Of a stretch of DNA of 64,000 nt, positions 38,135 through 48,300 are shown piece by piece (within the stretch, counting starts at the first letter, position 1; every line of letters starts with the position of its first letter). This stretch comes from Apostichopus japonicus (lineage: Eukaryota > Echinodermata > Holothuroidea > Aspidochirotida > Stichopodidae), in contig NC_092575.1 of NCBI RefSeq assembly GCF_037975245.1, positions 3,167,001 through 3,231,000 on the forward strand, written 5' to 3'. The position numbers were made by a program, and so were the translations under genes. The notes under the pieces were generated by a model, which had not been told where the DNA came from, searched no databases, and worked only from the letters and a program-made list of their open reading frames with translations.

Positions 38135-38998
38135 AGATAATCCTTCCACAAAAATAATCCTTTGACTGTATCTAAAGGATCCAGTTGCTACAACAGTAAT
38201 CAGCTGATGTGATCCTTCTGTACATAGAATCTTTGGACTGTACATGAAGGATCCATTTGCTACAACAGTGACCAGATAATGTGATCCTTCTGTACATAGG
38301 ATTCATTGACTGTACATGAAGGATCCATTTGCTACAACAGTGACCAGATAATGTGATCCTTCTGTACATAGGATTCATTGACTGTACATGAAGGATCCAT
38401 TTGCTACAACAGGAACCAGCTGATGTGATCCTTCTGTACATAGGATTCATTGACTGCATATGAAGGATCCATTTGCTACAACAGGAACCAGCTGATGTGA
38501 TCCTTCTGTACATAGGATTCATTGACTGTACATGAAGGATCCATTTGCTACAACAGTGACCAGATAATGTGATCCTTCTGTACATAGGATTCATTGACTG
38601 TACATGAAGGATCCATTTGCTACAACAGGAACCAGCTGATGTGATCCTTCTGTACATAGGATTCATTGACTGTACATGAAGGATCCATTTGCTATAACAG
38701 GAACCAGCTGATGTGATCCTTCTGTACATAGAATCTTTGGACTGTGCATGAAGGATCCATTTGCTATAACAGGAACCAGCTGATGTGATCCTTCTGTTCA
38801 TAGGATCATTTGAGTGCATATGAAGGATCCATTTGCTACAACAGTGACCAGATAATGTGATCCTTCTGTACATAGGATTCATTGACTGCATATGAAGGAT
38901 CCATTTGCTACAATAGTGACCAGATGATGTGATCCTTCTGTACATATGATCCTTTGACTGTACATTAAGGATCCATTTGATATAACAGTAATCATTTG
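38135..38998 (-). repeat. 72-bp minisatellite (about 11-12 units)
   Basis: GATCCTTCTGTACATAG recurs exactly every 72 bases (38211, 38283, 38355, 38427, 38499 and onward). Each unit also holds TGTACATGAAGGATCC, so GATCCTTCTGTACA can pair with the latter half as a hairpin. The array edges are degenerate. Because 72 is a multiple of three, the minus strand stays open for 891 bases and reads as a 24-residue repeat (units like SKWILHVQSMNPMYRRIT). No domain, splice sites or signal peptide support a protein, so I call it a repeat rather than a gene. It lies just past the RFC5 3' end. Confidence 0.9.
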
Positions 38999-39029
38999 GT
39001 AAGTAATTTAACTGGAAAATTTGAAATCT

Positions 39030-39035
39030 TTTATT
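39030..39035 (-). terminator. Candidate RFC5 polyadenylation signal
   Basis: AATAAA on the minus strand about 210 bases after the RFC5 stop codon, immediately before the 72-bp minisatellite. A short 3' UTR of this length would be ordinary. Confidence 0.5.
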
Positions 39036-39243
39036 ATTGTGCAAGATTGAAGTGTAAATCATAATATTGGTTTACAATTTCCTTTGTTCTTATAAATCTC
39101 TTAACACACGTAAGAAAGTTGGAGACCTCTACACAGTTAGGCTTCTGAAGGGAAGATTTCTCTGATAAAGCCACACAATGCCCGAACAGGTGTATCATTG
39201 TACGAAAGCAACCATTTTAGCTTTTCTCTCATGAATTGTCCAA

Positions 39244-39340
39244 TCAGGATTCATCCATCACCATGTCTCTCGCTATCTGGAAGGCTGCCACCAATGATCC
39301 GAGCTGGATCTTTTCGCTGGTTCCAGCGGCGATCCTGTGT
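39244..39340 (-). CDS. RFC5: RFC5 exon 10 (terminal)
   Basis: Encodes [20 protein letters not shown] and [11 protein letters not shown], ending TGA at 39246-39244. The acceptor CCTCAG at 39341-39346 gives the correct frame; the upstream open frame seen on this strand is intronic. Confidence 0.96.
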
Positions 39341-42300
39341 CTGAGGATCAATGATAGGAGGTTTCGGATGATAACAATTTTATCGATCAAAGCTCGACTG
39401 ATGAATTTGAAAGTAAGCTTAGAATGTAGCAAAATTTAATTCAACTAGCAATGTGATTCAATGGAATTCTAACAACGTGATACTCACTCGATGTCGGCCA
39501 TCTTTTCCAGGAGGTGTATTCTGACATTCTTTGGAAACTCAACTGAAGAATACAACAAAAAACTTGAGATTCAACGTGAAGTGAAAAAGAATGAACGTCT
39601 TATCAAATATGTACAAACTATGAGTAGCTTGAAAAAGATGATAATGCTTCGGTACAAAAGATTAGGGAAGAATTGAAACTTTGAAAGAAAAGAAAAAAAA
39701 AGAAAAGAAAAATTGAAAGTTTTTTCAAGATTGTTGGCTCGAGATCTTTGATGAAATAGGTTTTCGTTTTATTCAATTCCAGCACAGACATAGTAGCATT
39801 GAAAAATAGCCCAGGTTGTAATAAATAGAAATTGTGCATGAAATATATAGGACAATATCTGTTAACATGGAAAAATTGAAGATACTGCAGCTAAAACTAA
39901 TGCAATTGCAAATTAAAGAACCACTTCAGCCTGCTCAATTGCAGCACATGAAATGGATTTGGTGACCTCCAAATTGCTAGATACGCTTATAACAGCCCAT
40001 ATTGACAGCCTTTACAATACAATTCAAGCCATCTCAATTTCAACTAATTTCAAGACCTAGAAAAGAGAATTTTCCGTTTCTTTGCTTTTTACCAAAAAGA
40101 AACAAAATCTCCTGTTTTCCACACCATGTCAAAACCATGTTTTTTAAACCATAAAATAAATAAATAAAAAATTAATAAAAAAATTAAAAAAAGGGAGGGG
40201 GGTGGTGTACTCACTTCTGTGTACATAGGTATGCACTTCCGTCACAACATCTTGTAAAGCTAGGCCTTTCACTGTTTTAAGTTTGTGTGTATCTAACAGA
40301 AAACTTAAGGAACAATATGGAAGAAAGACAATATACAAATTAAAAAAAAAAAATCCCAAATGTTTCCAAAATCTGAATACCCATTAATTATAATTGATTT
40401 TGCAAAATGTATTTACGATTGATCAGAAAAACCCTCCCCTTGATCTTATGGAATTGTACTTTTAACTCCTGGCTTTTTAGAATCTAGAGTAGATGTAAGA
40501 TGTAAGTACAACATTATGTACTCGTGTTTGGAGCCTTGTACTGATATTCACACCGAGTAAAATTTCACTTTCATTGGTACGCATGCTGTGGTACTCATAA
40601 TGAAACTCTGCACCCGAAAAACAATGCTTCTCAATGCAAACATTTTCCTCCAGTCACATCTGTACGATTACTTCAAATATCTGCCCCCCAACACCTCCCA
40701 ACCCCTAACCTTCCTTCCCCATGTGTGGTTAGGTTTTTTATAAAGGATACTATTGTAAGCTGTCGTAAAGTTCTCATTCAGCATCCAGTTGACGATGTTT
40801 TCGATGTCCTTCCTCAGAGGGTGACCGACGCATTGATAAACATTCTCCTCGTTGACCAATTCGAACCCCATGTACGTACTCTACGGTAGGGGAAGAGGGG
40901 GAAGAAAAAAAAGGTGAGAAAACTGGTTCAATTTCACAAGGCTATATTTCTGTGAATAGATTCAGTTCAAAACTCTTGCCATGTCAAAGAGCTTGCAGGA
41001 CTGTAATTGATCAGGATATTAAAGATGGTATAATTATACCCAAAAATAGGTAATATTTTCCCAAATTGGTTATCAATTACTAGATGAAAAGCCACTGTTT
41101 CTAAGCCATTGATTGTGCAAGTTTATTAACCAGATATTCCTAGCAGCGTAAGAGATCGCCAAATGGGTCCCTTACATGGTACCGGCAAACTCAGGTCATA
41201 CATTTTGAACTGCAAAACAGACGTGTATGGGTTGCCATTTCAATATTTGCTTGGTTTACTGATAAAACCAATTTGGTTATGAGAGAAAATGAGATCTGAA
41301 AGTTACCCTTAAAATTGGTAAAACTGATGTCATGAAAGACTAACTGTTATTGTGCAGTAGTGCAGTATGCAATACTTGAACATAACTTCGTACATACGAA
41401 CGTGAAAATGATTTGATGGAAATTAGAATGAATGCAAGTGATGTTATTGCTTCTTTCCTTTAAAGCAAACACATCCTAAGACCGAAAATTGCTATTTTTT
41501 ATCAAGTGTCCAGCTTTAAAAAGTGCCATTAGGTTTTTCATTCAAAGAATATGAACTTAGATCCCATCCCATTGTTATTTTAAAAATAAAATGTTTGATT
41601 ACTTTACTTGAGGCAAGAAAGCAAGCAAATTCTTTCCAATACATAAGCTTAAAACACACAAAGATTGCTGTTAAATTGAAATGCAAACAATGCCTGTAAA
41701 TTTATTAGCAGCTTGCCAAGAATACCTTCACCATAGCAGTTGTTAAGGGTACTGCAATTGGCAACCCGTCGAAAATCTGCTCTGGAGTCGACCAGGATAT
41801 ATACATGGTCGGAGGGAGGGTTTGCAGCCATTTTGTGAATTCAACGGTTTTCATTTTACCTGCAGAATGTTCAAAGCCTTCCTCATATCACCCTTGGCCA
41901 GTGTAACCAGAGCTTGCATGCCGTCTTCTGTGACTTCCACTCTGCGAAGTATAAATGGAGAGGAGAAAATGTGTCAGCAGGTCGGTCTGTGAGCACAAAC
42001 CAAGAAGAGAAGGTGGCTTGAAAATCTCCCAGAATAAGAAAAATTTCGAATTTTCGAGTCTCTCTTTAATTTTAGCGACTTTATCTTCATCAGCTTTTCT
42101 TCTGCTTCCGGACTGCGACTCTTTAATATGAAAACAAATAAATATTTGGGAGAAAATAAACAAAAGATTGATCCCATCTGAATTTGACTTCTTCTACTCC
42201 AAACTGTGTAATCAGTTTGTAACTTTATCTATGAAAAAATCTCTGAGTCAAATTATGAGTCAATATTATATTATGGAGTGTTAGCTCAGTGGTTAACAAC

Positions 42301-45300
42301 CGGTGCTTTCCAATCTTAAGGTCCCTGGTTCGAGTAACTCCAAGATTAATGTATGTTGTCCAGTTACAGAGTTGTTGACAATTGACAATTCATAATCATG
42401 GACGTTAAATATGAATGTAAGAGACTGACTTCGGTCAGCTTGAGGCTTTGATGAGCCAATGAGGCTTCTTCGCGAGTTCCTGCTTGCAGGAGGATCTAAA
42501 AATACATACAAATACATTACACTGTTTTAGTCAGAGGAATGAAAATACGACAAATTAAATAAGCTTACTTTTCTTGTTCTATAACATGTTGCACTCTCGG
42601 CATCATCTGTTCCAGAGCCAATGGTCCAAACCTGAACCTCGTACATCTGGACTGGAGCGCAGGGATGATTTTGGACAGGTAATTACAAATGAAACAAAAT
42701 CTGGTGTTTTCTGTGAATTTCTCAACAACTGAGGAAAGAGAGAAAGCAGGTACAGTCTTTTACTCTTAATTATATCTTAATAAACTTAATCTTAAGTAAT
42801 CTTAAATTATCTTAATCTTAAAAAATATCTTAACAATTTCAAACATTTTCTACCTCAATTTTGAAAATAAAAAAAGGGGGGGGGGGGAGGGAGAACAGGG
42901 TGACCAAATAAAAGAAATTGGTTGTCTTAACGTGTACTTCCTCGCCACTGAAAATTAGCGAGATTTTTCTGTGGTATCCTACATATTGCAATTAATATAC
43001 AGTAAATTTACAACCATCTATATTAATCGATATTGATGTGGTGTTTAATTTGAGTAGCTTTTTGCTTTTCAAACTCAAACAGTGAAGCTTTCGCTCAGAT
43101 CAGAAACACTATTTCTATAGCAATCTGACTGTAAACTTCCTCCCTGAGTTGTTTTTTAATTAAGTCTTGATAAGTGTTTGTGAATTGTTACTAACAAACA
43201 TTCAGTCAATTTGCCATCAATTGCAATCAACTTGAACGATGTTATCAATTAAATTATCGATTGCCAAATGATAGATTTTGGTTACAGCAGCCCATAAAAA
43301 TTTATGGGTTGTGACTAGCATACAGAAATGACAACATGGGTTGCTAAGGAAAAAAGTTTGGGAGGCAGGGGGTCTTATTTTAGACATTTGCAATCTTAAT
43401 CATATTTTCGATAAATACCTGGTGGATTTAATAAAGATATCCCTCAACTGCCACTCAAGAACTTAACAGCTAGTTTAAAATCATTGAGACAGTTTTTTTT
43501 CCCTCTTTTCTTCACTCCAAAGCTGCTTAGAGGTTGAAACGACAATTTAATATTTTTCAATTTAAATAATCAATACCGTCATTTGTTAAAAAACTTAAAA
43601 AAATCATGAACTAGAAAAAACTTGATAAAGTTTGTACAGAATATGGCTGGAAATAAACTTTTACCAGCTACTTTAACAATTACGGGAAAGAACCTCAAAA
43701 AAAAAAAGAGGGGGGGAGGGTGGGGCTGAGGAAATGAAACAATGAGACACGACAATTTGGAACATTTACAAACCTCTTCGCAAAGCGTTCTGGGCATCAT
43801 TTGTCATCGCATCGGCTTCATCGAGTATGACCAGCTTGAAGCCACTCCTGAAGATGGTACGAGTGCTTGCAAAACTTAACACTGCGCCACGAACGACATC
43901 TATGCCTCGATCGTCAGATGCATTCAACTGAAGAGTGAAGATAAAATATGTGACAAGTTACGTTAACTTAACTACGGTGAGGTATTCAAGGAGATGCAAG
44001 ATTCTTTGTCATCCTTCAAAGATATATTTGTCTTTTTATTCATGCGTGACTTAATTTTGTCGACCCATAGTCAGGTACACAAACTGACAGGTGGCCAAAA
44101 GATAAACGTTACAAAAATACCTTCAGATGTATAACAAATTCGAAGACCCGTTTGGAATAGTTGTGTGTGGAATATCTTTACCAAACTGTTAACCTTATCC
44201 TTCAGGTACTTTAAGCTGAAGATGGAAATATTCTCACTGTGTAAATACCGGGGACTTCGTATTGTACATGGTTCATGCACTTTCCAAGTAACGATATTGC
44301 TTATTTACAGGAGTTTGTTTTACGCCCAATGTAATTTACTAACTAATCGAGGGCACGGACACTGTCTAAAACAATACCTAATCCTGCCAGTGGATTCTTA
44401 CTTCGTTGGCATCTGTGATTGCGAAAGCTCAGTTGATGAGTCAGCAGAAGATTGGAAAAACATTGACCAATCTAAGAAAAAGATGTGCATATACTATAAC
44501 ACTAATCTTAACCTCTAACCTCTTTTTAAATAAATTGGTATTCCCCGACAAGTTGATATGTATGAAACTGTGTGCTAGCATTTCTCTTTTGGAAAAACAC
44601 AAGCCTATCCTTCCCTTTACTTCTGTTGTATGATTTGTTACTGTTTGACCAACTACGTTCAACACTTGCAAGAGCAAACCAGGTGTCAGTGGGTATGTTC
44701 ACTGCCAAGTTTCAAAAGAAACAATTACAAAACAAACTGTCAAAGGCTTTGTGTTAATCTTACTCGTCGCAATACTTATAAATCAAACGGGATAGTCCAG
44801 ACGTCTTTCAAATTAATGATAGATATCCCCCCCCCCCAAAAATAAAAACAACAACACTGCACTGCTTGTGACCTCTGGACTGTTCTTTTAAATGCAGTAT
44901 AGGAAATCCAAACCAAGCTGGTTCACATTACTGCATCAACATTACAGTTCGTTTACACAGAGCCTAGGTTCTCCGCCATTTTCCATCCATCATCCATGGA
45001 CCACTAGGGACAACGAACCAGTGCTCACGGACCCACCCACCCACCCACACACATAGGGAGTACCATCAACGTGCTCACACCCCCTCTGGTGTTTAATCAT
45101 ACAAAGGACTAAATAGCAGTGCTTTATAACTGTCTATACTCTCAATCAAACACAAAAGTTTGTGCCTGCAGTTGTCCTATAAAACATATTGTCCCGGGAA
45201 CGACCAGCAAACTCGATAAGAAAGAGCTGTCCCATGCATGTTCAGGCACTGTAATACTTTACCTCCAATACCATGGAATTAAACTCCTTCGGTGAGTAGA

Positions 45301-48300
45301 GCTGCTTTGCACAGGCCAGAATCGTGGAGGTCTTCCCCGTTCCGGGTGGTCCGTAGAAGAGCAAGTGGGGCAGACGGTCTTCTTCGATGAACTTTTGGAC
45401 TGGAAGATAGTTTATAAAAGAAAAACGTCTTTACTGCTAGTCAAAGTGTTCATTCGATTTCCTTTTATCTTCCAAATGGTATTGTAACAGACAATAATAA
45501 TATAAATAATGATAACAATAATAAATTGAACCAGAATGCAAAAATGCATTGTGGTTTCGATGATGTAAACATGAGCAGTTTTCTTCATGAATCTGACGTA
45601 ATGTATAGTGAGGTGTACATGTTTACAAGGGTTTCACAATTTGACCTCTGATGACCCTAAATGACCTTTAACCTCCACCAAAAACAATAGGCTTCTTTAA
45701 CTCAATGTGGTACTTCTACACACTAACTTAGAGGTCGACCAAAGCTTCCAGTATTGAGATATCGTGATAACAAGGTTTTCACAATTTGACCCCTGGTGAC
45801 CACAAATGACCTTTGACCTCCACCAAAAACAATAGGCTTCTTGTATTCAATGTAGTACTTCTACACATCAAATATACAATTGGTCTGACCCCCCTTCTTG
45901 AGATATCGTGTTTACAAGGTTTTCACAATTTGACCCCTGGTGACCCCAAATGACCTTTGACCTCCACCTAAAACACTAGACTTATTGTACTCAATGTGGT
46001 ACTTCTACACACCAAATATGGAATTGGTCTGACCTTCCCTTCTTGATATCATGTTTACAAGCTGGGCGTCACAAACGCCCTCACACACACATACGCCATC
46101 ATCTATGTGGTACCATAAGCAGACAATGGAAGACATTACGTCACAATGTACAATGTAATTGCTTTCGCTGTTAGTTCGCAAATCGCAATTAGGCAATCGT
46201 GGATGAACCGTCTGCTTTCCAAAGCTTCTTAGAGTACATCTCGTGGAGTTGGTCTCGCTGAAATCAGCATTTAAAAATATGCGTTTAATGGACCTCCCTG
46301 TGCAGGTGACTTTCGTGGCGCTGCATTGTTCAAACGAGAAAACACTCGCATCGAGGCGTCTCTGCAGTATAAACTGGAATGACTCTGTTCAGAATCAGAA
46401 TAAATTTTGCATTCGACTTTCAGCTTCTCCTTGACAAATAGGCACTAAAGGGCCAAAACCCTAGAAACTGTTCATGCTTGACATTAATTAGCTTTGTGAA
46501 ACATGTTAAACCATGTTTTCCCCAAATGGTTTTAATGTTCCTTTCAAGAAGCTGATTTATTATAACTGTCTGTCTGCTAGACTTGATAGTTCAGCCACTC
46601 TGACGCATGAATTAGCGGTTAATCTTAAATTAATACAAGACCTGTACTCATGGATGTCGTTGTTAATAGTTTGTCACAAATTATATTCACCTGTTCATCT
46701 TTCATTTTAATGATCCAATCAAATTGACTGTTTCTTTAATCTCTCTCAAACCCTTGAAAATCTAGAAGATCTCCAAACGCTGTGCAGAAATTCGTCAATT
46801 TGATGGAGAATATAATATATAATAACTCTTGTTGCTAGGGCTGATTCTGAAGGTCTTCTGTGAATGTCACAACATGAAGAACATGATGATAACATACGGA
46901 ATACTACGCACCCTTTACTGGGCAGTGGGAAGCAAAAACTCAGTACACATAAATTTGTTGGAAAAACAGTCTTTGAAACAGAACTTTATTACAGTGAGTC
47001 GATACACAAACACTTTCATTTGTTGAATACTTCGAAACAAGTTAGCCGCCCTATTTGCTAAATAACTGTTCTTGAAGGATGATGTTACATAAACAATTAT
47101 TTTTTGATATGTTATGGACCGTCAAAAAAAAAAAAAACACTACTAGAAGGTTGTATTTTCTGTATTTCTACAACACTTTTAGTTTTTGAGAAATGACTGT
47201 TTCAACAGCTGAGGTTCAACAATAAAAGTGACTGGACTATGTAGTCTAATACGTACACAGGCAATAAGGCCAGTTCCTTAGAAGCAACACATACAACTTG
47301 AAGGGAAAACATATTAAAGACTTTTAAAGGCCTCAAATGACATGTTTACGAGGTAGTGTAACTACTGTACGTCAAGGACAAATGATTTTTGAATGTCAAG
47401 TCAACAGTGCTCCGTTGTTAACAAGAAATTAAATAAAAATAGTTTTTCATCAAAAAAGGTTCTTTAGAGAAAGAATTTAACAATGGCTTAACATTTATAG
47501 TACATTTCAGCCTGCACTGAGGAACTGACATCATCACCAGTGTAGCCTCAAAGGAGCATTGAACGTTTTTTATTATAAAAAGTGAATATTTCCAAAACCA
47601 GGATATCTGTCAGAAAATTCCCAGCACTCAATTTCTTCTTTTTTCTTAGACTATCACATATCAAAACTAAAAATCTGCCTCAGGTGAAAGATAATGGACT
47701 AATGTTTCTCAATGTTGGGTTTCCATGTTTAAACTAGATCATGGGTAAAACATGCTTCCTTGATCTCATGCCTTTCTCACAGCCAGGATCTGTTAAAATC
47801 ACAAATGTAACCAAGGGTTACAATCAAAATGCATGGATACTGAATAAGTATTAAAATGTATTTATCATTTCCGGTGTCAAAAAGTGTTAGCGCAGTGGTT
47901 AATGCCGGTGCCTTCCAATCATAAGCTCCCCTGTTCGAGTCACTCCCAGATTAATGTACTGTATGTCGTCCAGTTGTTGATAATTAACAATTCATAATCA
48001 TTGGACGTTAAATATGAATGTAAGAGACTGACTTCGGTCAGCTTGTGGCTTTGATAAGCCAATGAGGCTTCTTCGCAAATTCCTGCTTGCAGTAGGATCT
48101 AAAATACATACATACATACATACATACATACATACATACATACATACAAAAGGAAGGCTTCTTTAGGGAAAAAAAGACATATATAGTGGTTCTTGACACA
48201 TGAATGCAATCTGGCCTGCAAAATGCCAACAAAAAAAGGATGGCATCATTTGCCCATGTATAGAAGCCACCTGTATGTTTCTTAGTCATTTTAATTGTTG

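Noticed and set aside
38172-39062. Long minus-strand open frame (296 codons) of 24-residue repeats as a protein gene
   Set aside because: It is fully explained by a 72-bp minisatellite whose unit lacks stops in one frame. No domain, start context or splice sites support it.
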